Assembly (NCBI GenBank): GCA_963759235.1
Contig: CAVWYO010000002.1
Location: 1-64,000, forward strand
Length of the DNA stretch: 64,000 nt
Direction: 5' to 3'
Source: Bauldia sp963759235
Lineage (GTDB): Bacteria > Pseudomonadota > Alphaproteobacteria > Rhizobiales > Kaistiaceae
In this document: positions 1 to 8,549 of the stretch, in pieces
How positions within the stretch are numbered: position 1 is the first letter of the stretch
How the letters are laid out: the number at the start of each line of letters is the position of its first letter
Position numbers and translations under genes: made by a program
Notes under the pieces: model-generated
Seen by the model: only the letters and a program-made list of their open reading frames with translations
Told to the model about the DNA's origin: nothing
Databases searched by the model: none

Positions 1-48
1 TGTGCTGGCAGTCTGACGCAAAATCGTCTCTGCGTCCGATCTCGCTAG

Positions 49-171
49 TAACAGGGAATCAACAGGGAATATTGCTTTCTTTCGAGGCTTTCGAACGGTC
101 GCTGTCGCGAATTCTTCCGCTTCATCAATGGGTTGTATGAAAATTCCCTGCGTCAGATTAACAGGGAATTC
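49..171. repeat. cluster of AACAGGGAAT repeats
   Basis: The decamer AACAGGGAAT occurs at about 50-59, 61-70 and 160-169. The inverted core ATTCCCTG lies at 143-150. No coding frame is convincing here. The copies sit just left of the IS630 element, so this may be the edge of another decayed mobile element or an interspersed repeat. The function is not recognised. Confidence 0.45.
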
Positions 172-181
172 CTGCCAGTTA

Positions 182-1222
182 GAGCATTTTCATCTTAATC
201 CGGATCGTATCCGGCGGCGGCGAAGTAGTTGGCGCATTCCTGTGGGGTGAAGACGTCGAGGAGGCTGCCGATGGCGTCCCAGAGGTCGTCGACAGTTCGC
301 TCGGCGGCCTTTCTGAGAAGGGCCTTGAGCTTGGCGAAGGCCTTCTCGATCGGATTGAGGTCGGGGCTGTAGGGCGGCAGGAAGAGCAGCTCGGCGCCGG
401 CGCCTCGATGGCGGCGCGACGGCCTTGCCCTTGTGGCTGGCGAGATTGTCCATGACGACGATGTCGCCAGGCGCGAGCGTCGGCACGAGGACCTGCTCGA
501 CATAGGCGAGGAAGGCAGCGCCGTTGATCGGGCCGTCGAGCACCATCGGCGCGGTCATGCCGGTGAGGCGCAGGCCGGCGACGAAGGTGGTGGTCTTCCA
601 GTGGCCGTGCGGGATGCCGGCCCTGCAGCGCCGCCCGCGCGGGCGCCGGCCTCGAAGCGCGGGCCATGTTGGTCGAGGCCCAGGTCTCGTCGATGAAGAC
701 GAGCTGCGTCGGATCGAGATCGGGCTGGGCGTCGAACCAGGCCGGCGCCGCGTCAGGACGTCGGGCCGGTCCTGCTCGCTGGCGTGCGCGGTCTTTTTTT
801 GAACGTCATCCCGTGACGGTCGAGGAAAGTCCAGATCGTGCCCGTGCTCGCCGAACCCGCGCTCCGCCAGCCGCTCCTGCATCTCCTTGATCGTCATGTC
901 CGGGGTCTCTTCGATCAGCCCGAGCAGGAAGCGCGGTGCGGGTCGAGCTTGCAGCGCCTCGGCTGGCCCTGCCGGCGGGCTGTCCGCTCGCCGGTCTGCC
1001 GCGCCCGCCGAACCCACACGATCGCCGTCGCAATGCCGATACCGAACCGCGACGCCGCATGCCGCGCTGGCGTCCCCCCGAGCGCCGCATCGATCACCCG
1101 GTCACGCAAATCCTGGCTGTAGGCCCGTGCCATGCTTCGTCCTCCTCTACCGCAATCGGAGGACTCGCACTGTTCGCCTGATTTGGGAATCCCATCCGAA
1201 TCGGAAATCGCTGAACCCGCTC
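182..1222 (-). mobile_element. IS630-family insertion sequence, decayed
   Basis: The element is bounded by imperfect inverted ends: TAGAGCATTTTCATC from 180 on the left, and the complement of TAGAGCGGGTTCAGC at 1210-1224 on the right. A TA dinucleotide flanks each side (180-181 and 1223-1224), as expected for IS630/Tc1-mariner elements, which duplicate TA. The single transposase gene inside is on the minus strand and is broken by several frameshifts, so the copy should be immobile unless acted on in trans. Confidence 0.8.
195..1133 (-). pseudogene. IS630-family transposase, multiply frameshifted
   Basis: The protein can be followed in pieces across frames. The N-terminal helix-turn-helix part (MARAYSQDLRDRVIDAALGG) starts at 1133. 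Further pieces include the segment FLLGLIEETPDMTIKEMQER, the DDE core with VMDNLASHKGKAV, and the final part LLFLPPYSPDLNPIEKAFAK ending at 195. The NxxxHK and PYSPDLNPIE motifs are typical of IS630 transposases, which cut and paste at TA sites. At least three frameshifts separate the pieces (near 955, in the middle around 700-850, and near 415), so no functional enzyme is expected. Confidence 0.85.
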
Positions 1223-1278
1223 TAGCGTTGGTGAAGGCCGTTAATCCAAGGCCCGCGACGACAAAGAAACGCCGGACA

Positions 1279-1969
1279 TCAGGAGGCGTACATCCAGGGC
1301 ATCTCGACCCGCTCGGTCGATGACCTGGTCAAGGCGATGGGGATGAGCGGCATCTCCAAGAGCCAAGTAGCCGGCTGTGCGAGGAGATCGACGAGCGGGT
1401 CAAGGCGTTCCTCGAACGGCCGATCGAGGGTGATTGGCCGTATCTGTGGATCGACGCGACCTACGTGAAGGTTCGCCAGGCCGGCCGCATCGTCTCGGTG
1501 GCGGTGATCGTCGCGGTCGGCGTCAACTCGGACGGCCGACGCGAGGTTCTGGGGTCGAGTCGGACCGTCCGAGGCCGAGACGTTCTGGACCGCTTTCCTC
1601 AGGAAGCTCGCCCGCCGTGGCCTCAGAGGCGTCAAGCTGGTGATCTCCGATGCCCATGAGGGGATTAAGGCAGCGGTCAGCAAGGTGCTCAGCACCACCT
1701 GGCAGCGCTGCCGCGTCCACTTCATGCGCAATGTCCTGACCCATGCCGGCCGGCAGGGCCGTCGCGTCGTCTCCGCCTTCATCGCCACCGCCTTCGCCCA
1801 GAACGATGCCGAGGCGGCCGCCGGCAGTGGCGCCTCGTCGCCGACCAGATCCGCCTAAAGGTGCCCAAGCTCGCCAGGTTGATGGACGAAGCCGAGCCCG
1901 ACGTGCTCGCCTACATGACCTTCCCGCCTCAGCATCGCGCCAAGCTCCACTCGACCAACCCGCTGGAGC
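1279..1969 (+). pseudogene. IS256-family transposase, 5' part of an interrupted relic
   Basis: The readable protein starts mid-gene at QEAYIQGISTRSVDDLVKAM. It continues through the catalytic core (YLWIDATYVKVR, VKLVISDAHEGIKAAV, CRVHFMRN) to HSTNPLE, where IS66 has inserted. The first roughly 130 residues of a usual 400-residue IS256 transposase are missing on the left. Single-base shifts occur near 1366, 1553 and 1830. The gene resumes at 4467. It has lost its start and its frame and is also split by IS66, so it is dead. Confidence 0.88.
1962..1969. repeat. IS66 target-site duplication, left copy
   Basis: GCTGGAGC here is repeated exactly at 4467-4474 on the other side of the IS66 element. 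Eight bases is the usual IS66 duplication length. Removing the element and one copy restores the IS256 reading NPLERLNGEIKRRTEV. Confidence 0.95.
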
Positions 1970-1982
1970 GTAAGCGGTGTTT

Positions 1983-3515
1983 TCAGGCCACGGCTTTGAG
2001 GTCGGCCGCCGGGGGGTAGGCCCACGGCAGGAGTTCGTCGATACGGCTGTTGGGATGACCGTTGACGATCCTGGTGATGACGTCGGCGAGATATGACTGC
2101 GGATCGATGCTGCCGAGTTTGCAGGTCTCGATGAGCGAGGCGATGATCGCCCAGTGCTCGCCGCCGCCGTCGGAGCCGGCGAAGAGAGCATTCTTCCTGT
2201 TCAGCGCGATCGGCCGGATTGTCCGTTCGACGACGTTGGAGTCGATCTCGATGCGGCCATCGTCGAGGAACCGGGTAAGTCCCTCCCAACGCGAGAGGGC
2301 ATAGCGGATCGCCTCGGCGAGTTTGGTCTTCTGGCTGATCAGGCCGAGCTTCTCCCGCAGCCAGGGTTCGAGCGCCTCGATGATCGGCCGGCTCCTCTCG
2401 CGGCGGACCGCTCGTCGTTTGTCAGCACTGCGACCGCGGATCCCGGCCTCGATGAGATAGAGACCGGCGATGCGTTCCAGCGCCTCGCTGGCGATCGGCG
2501 CGGCACCGGCCGCGGCGAGTTCGTAGAAGCGCCGGCGGACATGGCTCCAGCAGAAGGCAAGCGTCACCCCACCTCGGTCGGCAAGGACACGATAGCCGCC
2601 ATAACCGTCGACCTGCAGCACGCCCTTGAAGCCGGCAAGGTGGGCGATCGGCCGCTCGGCCTTGCGGTCGGGCGCGTAGACGTAAGCCACGCCCGGCGGA
2701 TCGGTTCCGCCCCATGGTCGGTCGTCACGCGCATAGGCCCAGAGCTGGCCGGTTTTGGTCCTTCCGCGCCCCGGATCGAGCACCGGCGCCGTCGTCTCGT
2801 CGGCGAACAGTTTGGTCGATCCCTTGAGCTTCATGAGCAGCCGCTCGTGAACCGGTCGCAGGTGCCAGGCGGCACGTCCGACCCAATCCGCCAGGGTCGA
2901 GCGATCGAGGTTGATCCCCTGCCGGGCGTAGATCTGGGCCTGCCGGTAGAGGGGAAGGTGATCGGCGTATTTGGAGACGAGGACCTGAGCGACCGTCGCC
3001 TCGGTCGGCAGGCCACCCTCAATTAGCCGGGCTGGTGCCGGCGCTTGAACCACCACGTCCTCGCAAGCCCGGCAGGCGTATTTGGGCCGACGCACGACCA
3101 GCACCCTGAACTGCGCCGGGACGATATCGAGCCGCTCGCTCACGTCCTCGCCAATGCGATGCAGCGCGTTCTTGCAGCATGGGCAGGCGTGATCGTCGAT
3201 ATCGACCACCATTTCGATGCGCGGCAGATGCGCCGGCGGCGATCCGCGGTTCACCCGGCGCTTCGCAACGACGGCAGCGCGCTCGGCCGGTGCCGCCTCT
3301 TCGCTCTCGGCCTCGGCGGCGGCAACGACCTGGTCGGCCTCTTCCAGAGCGAGCAGCAATTGATCTTCCGGCAGGGTCTCGGCCCGGCGGCCGAAGCGAT
3401 GGCGTTGCATCTCCCTGATGATCTGGCGCAGCCGTTCGTTCTCATGACGTTCGGCAACCAGCATCGCTCTCAATGCGCCGGGATCGTCAGGAAGGTCGGA
3501 TGCCGGATTCGACAT
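1983..3515 (-). CDS. tnpC: IS66 family transposase TnpC
   Basis: This is the 510-residue DDE transposase of IS66. The N-terminal coiled region (residues about 15-50, with HENERLRQIIREMQRHRFGR) is followed by a zinc-binding stretch with CPCCKNAL and CRACEDV. The catalytic core includes LFADETTAPVLDPG and the conserved end GSDGGGEHWAIIASLIETCK. The start chosen at 3515 gives MSNPASDLPDD; an in-frame ATG further upstream would add 13 residues of no family character. The frame is intact. It acts with TnpA and TnpB to move the element. Confidence 0.93.
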   Translation of the reverse strand: MSNPASDLPDDPGALRAMLVAERHENERLRQIIREMQRHRFGRRAETLPEDQLLLALEEADQVVAAAEAESEEAAPAERAAVVAKRRVNRGSPPAHLPRIEMVVDIDDHACPCCKNALHRIGEDVSERLDIVPAQFRVLVVRRPKYACRACEDVVVQAPAPARLIEGGLPTEATVAQVLVSKYADHLPLYRQAQIYARQGINLDRSTLADWVGRAAWHLRPVHERLLMKLKGSTKLFADETTAPVLDPGRGRTKTGQLWAYARDDRPWGGTDPPGVAYVYAPDRKAERPIAHLAGFKGVLQVDGYGGYRVLADRGGVTLAFCWSHVRRRFYELAAAGAAPIASEALERIAGLYLIEAGIRGRSADKRRAVRRERSRPIIEALEPWLREKLGLISQKTKLAEAIRYALSRWEGLTRFLDDGRIEIDSNVVERTIRPIALNRKNALFAGSDGGGEHWAIIASLIETCKLGSIDPQSYLADVITRIVNGHPNSRIDELLPWAYPPAADLKAVA

Positions 3516-3584
3516 GACCGGAGTACACCATGTTCGCCAGCGCCTCGCGACCAACCGATCGGGGCTGATTCACTTGGTCGCAGA

Positions 3585-3941
3585 TCAGCTCGGCACAGTC
3601 GGCGCCGTCGTCTCACGCGCCTCGTGGACCCGCCGCCAGTCGAGCCCTTCCAGCAGCGACGAGAGCTGCGCGGCAGTGAGCCGGATCACGCCATCCCGTA
3701 CCGCCGGCCACTGGAACTTGCCGTCTTCGAGGCGCTTGGCGAACAGGCACACGCCGGTGCCGTCCCAGAACACCAGCTTCACCCGGTCCGCCCGCTTGGC
3801 GCGGAACACATAGATCGCCCCCGAGAATGGATCGGCTCGCATCTCTTCGCGCACCAGAGCCGCCAGACCGTCGGCGCCCTTGCGGAAGTCGACAGGCTTG
3901 GTCGCCACCATTACCCGGACCGATCCCGTCGGACCAATCAC
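3585..3941 (-). CDS. tnpB: IS66 Orf2-like protein TnpB
   Basis: A 118-residue protein beginning MIGPTGSVRVMVATKPVDFR, with the family core GADGLAALVREEMRADPFSG and the segment YVFRAKRADRVKLVFWDGTG. It is the standard IS66 accessory protein needed for transposition, though its molecular role is unclear. Its start overlaps the end of tnpA by a few bases, which suggests translational coupling. Length and frame are normal. Confidence 0.93.
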   Translation of the reverse strand: MIGPTGSVRVMVATKPVDFRKGADGLAALVREEMRADPFSGAIYVFRAKRADRVKLVFWDGTGVCLFAKRLEDGKFQWPAVRDGVIRLTAAQLSSLLEGLDWRRVHEARETTAPTVPS

Positions 3942-4381
3942 GGCGTTGCCTTCAGGGCGCGGATCACCGCTGCCACGGTCTTCGCCTCGGCACCTCGCCC
4001 GACGCGCACCGTCACGCCGCCGATCTCCATCTCGATGATCCCCGCCGCCTCACCGGCGCGGCGGACCCGGCGAGGCTTGCGTTGTTTGGAAATCGGCTCC
4101 GACGGCGGCTCCTCCACGACTGCCGGCACGAAGCGCGGTGGACTGGCACCTTCGCCTGCCTCCGCCGATCGCCGGGCAGCGCGACGCCAGCCGAACAATT
4201 GTTGCGGTGTCAGTCCATGACGTCGCGCGATCTCCGAAACCACCGCGCCCGGAGCCAGCGTCTCCTCGACGATGCGCGCCTTGTCGTCCACCGACCAACG
4301 CCGCCGGCCGCCGATCCCGTTGATGATCTCGACGCGGCGCACAGGCCGCGAAGGCTCAAGCGTAAGGTCAAGTCCAGGCAC
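3938..4381 (-). CDS. tnpA: IS66 Orf1-like protein TnpA
   Basis: A 147-residue protein whose N-terminal half is a helix-turn-helix of the transposase type (RRWSVDDKARIVEETLAPGA, then EIARRHGLTPQQLFGWRR). The C-terminal half is basic and variable. It is the first gene of the IS66 operon, followed by tnpB with overlap. The start at 4381 gives MPGLDLTLEPSR; a later start is possible because the family match begins near residue 15. Confidence 0.9.
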   Translation of the reverse strand: MPGLDLTLEPSRPVRRVEIINGIGGRRRWSVDDKARIVEETLAPGAVVSEIARRHGLTPQQLFGWRRAARRSAEAGEGASPPRFVPAVVEEPPSEPISKQRKPRRVRRAGEAAGIIEMEIGGVTVRVGRGAEAKTVAAVIRALKATP

Positions 4382-4466
4382 GTGCCGATCCTCGATCCCA
4401 ATTCGGGGATCAGCAGAATCTCAGATCAGAACCCCGCTCGAAAGGTGGGGCCAAAACACCGCTTAC

Positions 4467-4674
4467 GCTGGAGCGGCTCAACGGCGAGATCAAGCGAAGG
4501 ACCGAGGTGGTCGGCATCTTCCCAAACGAAGACGCCATCACCCGCCTCGTCGGCGCAATCCTGCTCGAACAGAACGACGAATGGGCCGTCCAGCGCGCCA
4601 GATACATGACGCTGGAAACCATCGCACCACTGAGCGATGATCCTCTCGTCAGCCTCCCGGCTCTTGCCAGCTGA
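4467..4674 (+). pseudogene. IS256-family transposase, 3' part
   Basis: This resumes the IS256 protein directly after IS66: ERLNGEIKRRTEVVGIFPNE and then AITRLVGAILLEQNDEWAVQ, ending with PALAS and TGA at 4672. The first eight bases are the right copy of the IS66 target duplication. About 70 bp downstream, near 4742, the sequence GGGGACACGATC resembles the usual outer end of this IS family. It is part of the dead gene described at 1279-1969. Confidence 0.88.
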
Positions 4675-4765
4675 CCAGTCCGGCCAACGCCGGCAACCAC
4701 GCTGACCACGCCGTCAGCTACACCACGCCAGGGGACACGATCACAGCTTAAGACGTAAACCGCTA

Positions 4766-4785
4766 AGGCCGCCTTTCGGCGGCCT
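4766..4785. terminator. strong GC hairpin between IS remains and CTERM genes
   Basis: AGGCCGCC-TTTC-GGCGGCCT is a perfect 8-bp stem with a 4-base loop, about 30 bp beyond the end of the minus-strand CTERM gene. No clear T-run follows on either strand, so its role as a factor-independent terminator is likely but not proven. Confidence 0.5.
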
Positions 4786-4816
4786 CTCCAAGATCGATCC
4801 GTGCGAGTGTTTTCGC

Positions 4817-5540
4817 TCAGCTTGCAGCCAATGCTGCTTTTCGCTTGCGCCGCCAGCCTAGGACACCAGTCCCCCAAGGCCGCTTGCCAACAGCGGCAGC
4901 GCGCCAGGTATCGGCACAGCCTCCACCGATATGGCCGCGATATATATACCCCGGTTCAATTCATTCGGGCTTTGTTGGCATGGCGAACACGTCACTCCGA
5001 CGATCGTGAAGGAAGGGCCAACAAGATTATAGGATGACAAGTCGATCAGGTGAGTTTCGCCGGCCGAGGTACCGCCTGGAACAATGAAATTTCCATTTTC
5101 AGCAGCGTTGCCTGAAATCCACCTTGTTGCCAAGGAAATCGTAGAGGGCAAACTTCTCATCATAACTGCCGGACTCAACATCAAGCTGCTCAACAGCAGG
5201 ACATTCGGGCTGAACGAGAACGTAAGGGCATCCATCCTGCCGAGACGTGTCCCTTCCGCATTGTTGCCGTTGTTATTCGGATCGTCAATTCCGAGCCCGC
5301 TGGTGACCTCATAGATATGCGCAGCGTGGGTCGGATTCGCTGTGCTGTTATCGGGGTTGACCTGGTCATAGCCAAACACCGTCAACGAAATGCCGCTCAC
5401 CTCGGGGAACGACTCGGATGTACCCAGATTTCCGCCGTTGCTGCCCGTGAAATCGAATGTCACCGGCACGGCCGAGCCGCCGTCGCCCCAATGAACAAAG
5501 CCGCAATAGCCACGAGCACGGGGATTCTGTAAATAGCCAT
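4817..5540 (-). pseudogene. VPLPA/PEP-CTERM secreted protein with two frame breaks
   Basis: A good ribosome site (GGAGGGACGCTG) precedes ATG at 5540. The frame opens with a signal peptide (MAIYRIPVLVAIAALFIGAT) but stops after about 25 codons. One extra base near 5478 would join it to the main body (VPVTFDFTGSNGGNLGTSES onward), giving an A-x-A cleavage site. The body runs to VPIPGALPLLASGLGGLVS and stops at 4858. One added G (GGACTGG to GGACTGGG) would restore a sorting tail with LGWRRKRKAALAAS ending at 4817. VPLPA-type signals direct processing by exosortase at the inner membrane. As read, neither export nor sorting would work. Sequencing indels are the main alternative. Confidence 0.75.
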
Positions 5541-5572
5541 CAGCGTCCCTCCGATTATCTTCATATATAAAC

Positions 5573-6169
5573 TCAAATCAATGACGCATATTGGCTCTCA
5601 GACGTCCCAATCGGCTTCCGCTTCCGGCGACGGGCCAACAGCCCAAGTCCCACCACACCGCTGCCGAACAAAGCCAGCGCAGGCGGGACCGGTATCGCCT
5701 AAATCTCAACGCCGAACTGAGTAGACCGCAAGGCAGGGTCCCCTGTTATGACGAGTACTGCCATTTCGCCGACGTTAAACGCCAAACTAATGGTATTCTC
5801 TCCGTTCCAGGCTCCATTGGCGTCAGTAATATGCAGTAAACCGGACAGTGGGGTGGTTAGGTCGGTTTGGAACCATTGAGCCGTCAAGTTGGGTACGGTG
5901 TCCTGACCTAGTCCATACGGAATTATCGACTGAAAATAAAGCGTGCTCAGCTTATCGGTCGATTTGACCACGAAATTTACGTCGGGGTCGGCGCCTTTGG
6001 CCAAAACGACGTTATAAAAGTAGTCGTCACCCAACGCTAAATTGTTCACAGATGGAGACGGGTCGAGGCTCATTATTGATGCATTCGCCGGTACGGCCAG
6101 GGGAGCAGCCAGGATGGCCCCGACAATCGCTGCCGCGGCCAACGATTTGACACACGCGGTGGTCCGCAT
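5573..6169 (-). pseudogene. PEP-CTERM secreted protein, sorting tail cut off by an in-frame amber
   Basis: The start at 6169 (MRTTACVKSLAAAAIVGAIL) has a GGGAG ribosome site and begins a clear signal peptide cleaved after PANA. The roughly 135-residue mature part has no recognised domain and ends GVEI followed by TAG (5699-5701). In the same frame the next codons give AIPVPPALALFGSGVVGLGL, then LARRRKRKP and a stop at 5573. That is a complete PEP-CTERM signal: Pro-rich motif, hydrophobic helix, Arg/Lys cluster. As read, a secreted protein of about 156 residues without the sorting helix is made. Amber readthrough, a point mutation or a base-call error could each explain it. Confidence 0.75.
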
Positions 6170-6187
6170 TGCTCGGCTCCCTTTCCG

Positions 6188-6209
6188 GTTTGACGTCAAC
6201 AATTTACGC
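6188..6209 (-). promoter_or_regulatory. shared upstream motif before a CTERM gene
   Basis: Read toward the gene starting at 6169, the strand gives GCGTAAATTGTTGACGTC. It matches motifs before the CTERM genes starting at 7222 and 8550 (a TTTAnnnn stretch followed by TTGAC). It lies 19-40 bp before the start codon. It is a candidate activator site or -35 region; this is an inference from three promoters. Confidence 0.4.
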
Positions 6210-6451
6210 GTCGGTATGTCGCATTTGTCGCGGCTTGTTGACGAAAAGTAAATCAACAGCCATTGCATTTGTCAATTGATTTCAACCGCCGGGGGGATTT
6301 CTTGACCGGAAGGTCGTATCGCGGCAACGGTGCCCGCGAGGAACGTGCGAGGGTCCGGTCGAGAATTCTTTCTTTCGCCCCTACGGCCTGCTGGAACGCA
6401 AGCCGAACGCCGCCATAAGCCGCGGCACGCGCGGGGGGAAGGATTTCGCCC

Positions 6452-7222
6452 TCAGGCAGATACGCCGACGGCTCTCTTCGGCCGCCGGAAACGTACGAGG
6501 ACACCCAGTCCGGCCAGGCCGCTGCCGAAGAGGAGGAGCCCCGGGGGGACTGGAACCGGAGCGACAAGCGAAATCCTGACGACCATGTCGTCGAAATCGT
6601 GATCGTCGGGCCAATCCTCAAAGAATGCATAGACGTAATTGTAGTACAGGCCACCGACGAGCTCCGTGAAGACCTTTGAAAACGCGATCTCGGTACCGCC
6701 GGTAATCAGTCCGCCGTTGGTGGCGATGCTGCCGGCAGTACCGGCTGCGTTACCCATCGTCTCGAACAAGAAGGGCAGCAGTCCAGGGTTGCCCCCGGCG
6801 TCGAGAGTGACTGTCACGGGTGCTCCACCAGGCGCGTTCGAAAAAGTGTCGAAAAGAGGCGTACCAGCAAATGAAACCAGCGCCTGGTTCTCGTTTCCAG
6901 CTTCAGTGCCGAGGTACTCAAAATTCACGTCGACGATCTGGGGGGAGACGAAGAGACCCACGCTGGAGCTGACGTTACCAGCATTGAAGACGTAGACCGT
7001 GTCGCCGGCGTTAATGTCCGTATTGCTCCAACCCGCAGGGTTAAAAATGCTTCCGGGGCCGCTTGGCAAGGCATATGGGGTCCCGCCGACGAGGTTAAGG
7101 GTGGCGGCGGCCGCCTTGTCAGCGGCGACCGATAACACAACTGTGGCGACAAGCGCGGCCGCTCCAAACGCCAGGCCGAAGGGTCTGGACCTTGTTGCGC
7201 GGCTCGCGGTATCGTTACGCAT
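6452..7222 (-). CDS. PEP-CTERM/VPLPA-CTERM domain secreted protein, intact
   Basis: A 256-residue protein. ATG at 7222 follows GAGGGAG. The signal peptide runs through ALVATVVLSVAADKAAAA. The mature part is rich in Gly, Asn, Asp and Thr and looks beta-rich, with DWPDDHDFDDMVVRISLVAP just before the tail; DDMVV-type stretches are common near the end of CTERM proteins. The C-terminus is PVPVPPGLLLFGSGLAGLGV, then RFRRPKRA, a full sorting signal. It should be exported by Sec, anchored by the helix and processed by an exosortase, which is not in this window. The role of the mature domain is unknown. Confidence 0.87.
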   Translation of the reverse strand: MRNDTASRATRSRPFGLAFGAAALVATVVLSVAADKAAAATLNLVGGTPYALPSGPGSIFNPAGWSNTDINAGDTVYVFNAGNVSSSVGLFVSPQIVDVNFEYLGTEAGNENQALVSFAGTPLFDTFSNAPGGAPVTVTLDAGGNPGLLPFLFETMGNAAGTAGSIATNGGLITGGTEIAFSKVFTELVGGLYYNYVYAFFEDWPDDHDFDDMVVRISLVAPVPVPPGLLLFGSGLAGLGVLVRFRRPKRAVGVSA

Positions 7223-7286
7223 ACCATACTCCCTCGGTCGACAGGCGGCATTCATTCCGAGGTTAACAAAACATTGAGACGCGATT

Positions 7287-7339
7287 AATGTCAACTGGCG
7301 TAAACAACGGTCGCGTATTTTATCGTCAACAGCGTAAAT
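7287..7339 (-). promoter_or_regulatory. two tandem copies of the CTERM upstream motif
   Basis: On the plus strand AATGTCAACTGGCGTAAAC (7287-7305) and ATCGTCAACAGCGTAAAT (7322-7339) are near-identical direct repeats 35 bp apart. Read toward the gene at 7222 they are TTTACGC, two or three bases, then GTTGAC. The spacing of about 3.3 helical turns suggests two bound proteins on one face, or a -35 element plus an upstream site. The regulator is unknown. Confidence 0.45.
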
Positions 7340-7447
7340 CCGGTCACGGGCGGCGCGGCGCGGCCGGGGTTCGCTTGGACGGCATGCGAAGACGATCCCG
7401 GAGCGAGCGGTCCCAGGCTCACGCAAATGCGGCGTATTTCTGGCTCG

Positions 7448-8290
7448 TCAGACTCGGCTGGGCGCCTGCGCTCCCAGCGGAAAGACGCCGTATTGGCGCT
7501 TGTCGTCGAGGACGCGCTGGACGATCTCGGAGGTGATCACCGCCGTTTCCGTGGCGTAGCCGTACATCAACGCCGTGTCGCAGAGAATGTTGATGAGGCG
7601 CGGCGTGCCCTGGGTTGCAAAGCAGATGAGGTCGCAGGCCTCGTTAGAGAACAGAAGCCGGTCGGCGCCGGCAACGGTGAGCCGGTGGTCGATATAGCCG
7701 GCGACGTCCTTCCGCCCGAGCAGGCCGAGGTGGAAGTCGGAGGACACCCGCTGAGCGAACTGGGTGAGCTCGGGCCGGCCGAGGAGGGTCTTCAGCTCGG
7801 GCTGGCCGCTCAGGACGATCTGCAGGAGCTCCTGATCGTGGGTGTTGAGGTTCGACATCATGCGCAATTCCTCCAGCGTCTTGACGCCGAGGTTCTGCGC
7901 CTCATCGATGATCAACACGGTCCGCCGGCCGAGCGAATGCTGCTCGGTGAGGAAGGTCTCGAACTTCCTGTAGAGGCCGACATAGGACTGGCCCTCGAAG
8001 TCCTGGCCGAAGGCCATCAGCACCCATTGAAGCAGGTCGCCGCGATCGCCTTGGGTGTTGGAGACGAGGCCGACGGTGATGTCGCCGGGGAGCTTGCTGA
8101 GAAGATGGCGGATAAGCGTCGTCTTGCCGGAGCCGATCTCGCCGGTGATGACGGTGAAGCCGGCGTGATTGACGATGCCGTATTCGAGCATGGAGAACGC
8201 CATGCTATGCGGCCCGGCCCAATAGATGAACCTCGGATCCGGCACGATCGCAAAGGGCTTGGTCTTCAGGCCGTAGAATGGCTCGTACAT
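7448..8290 (-). CDS. ExeA/GspA-like AAA ATPase of a CTERM locus
   Basis: A 280-residue ATPase starting MYEPFYGLKTKPFAIVPDPR, the hallmark N-terminus of the ExeA-like secretion ATPases that also occur in PEP-CTERM/exopolysaccharide loci. Walker A is GEIGSGKTTL (residues 50-59) and Walker B is VLIIDEAQ (125-132). The family remainder includes LRMMSNLNTHDQELLQIVLS and the RVSSDFHLGLL region. The protein stops after the AAA domain; the C-terminal peptidoglycan-binding part of Aeromonas ExeA is absent. It sits between CTERM protein genes on both strands, which supports a role in surface export or polymer assembly. Confidence 0.85.
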   Translation of the reverse strand: MYEPFYGLKTKPFAIVPDPRFIYWAGPHSMAFSMLEYGIVNHAGFTVITGEIGSGKTTLIRHLLSKLPGDITVGLVSNTQGDRGDLLQWVLMAFGQDFEGQSYVGLYRKFETFLTEQHSLGRRTVLIIDEAQNLGVKTLEELRMMSNLNTHDQELLQIVLSGQPELKTLLGRPELTQFAQRVSSDFHLGLLGRKDVAGYIDHRLTVAGADRLLFSNEACDLICFATQGTPRLINILCDTALMYGYATETAVITSEIVQRVLDDKRQYGVFPLGAQAPSRV

Positions 8291-8492
8291 GCTCCTATCC
8301 GCGAGCTCTTACCCGCAAGCTCTTACACGCAACTTCCGCGCTTTTCCAGAACTCATACCAGGCGGCAGGAACACTCAGTTAGCGCGACCGGCAGCGACAA
8401 TACGAGCGTTCGCTTAGAGGGCGCGGCGAAACACGCCGCCCACGCTCAGAACTTCGTTTAAAAACCTTTTCGCTTGCCATTTGTCGCAGTTC

Positions 8493-8511
8493 GTGTTTAA
8501 ATTGACGTTAG
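8493..8511 (+). promoter_or_regulatory. upstream motif before the fourth CTERM gene
   Basis: GTGTTTAAATTGACGTTAG lies 38-57 bp before ATG at 8550. It contains the TTTA and TTGACGT parts seen before the other two CTERM genes, in the same orientation relative to the gene. Local AT content is clearly higher than in neighbouring DNA. Confidence 0.4.
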
Positions 8512-8549
8512 CGGTTAAAATTTGCCGCAAAGTGTGGGAGAACTAAGTC

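Larger units (their letters stand above)
1970..4466 (-). mobile_element. complete IS66-family element inserted in an IS256 relic
   Basis: The 2497-bp element has terminal inverted repeats: GTAAGCGGTGTTTT at the left end and its complement AAAACACCGCTTAC at the right end. It is bracketed by an exact 8-bp duplication. It carries the canonical three genes tnpA, tnpB and tnpC, all on the minus strand and all open. It therefore looks like a recent and possibly still active insertion into older decayed IS DNA. Confidence 0.95.

Noticed and set aside
180..1224. IS630 inserted into the IS256 gene
   Set aside because: The DNA left of 180 does not continue the missing IS256 5' part, so the two elements are merely adjacent or were rearranged.
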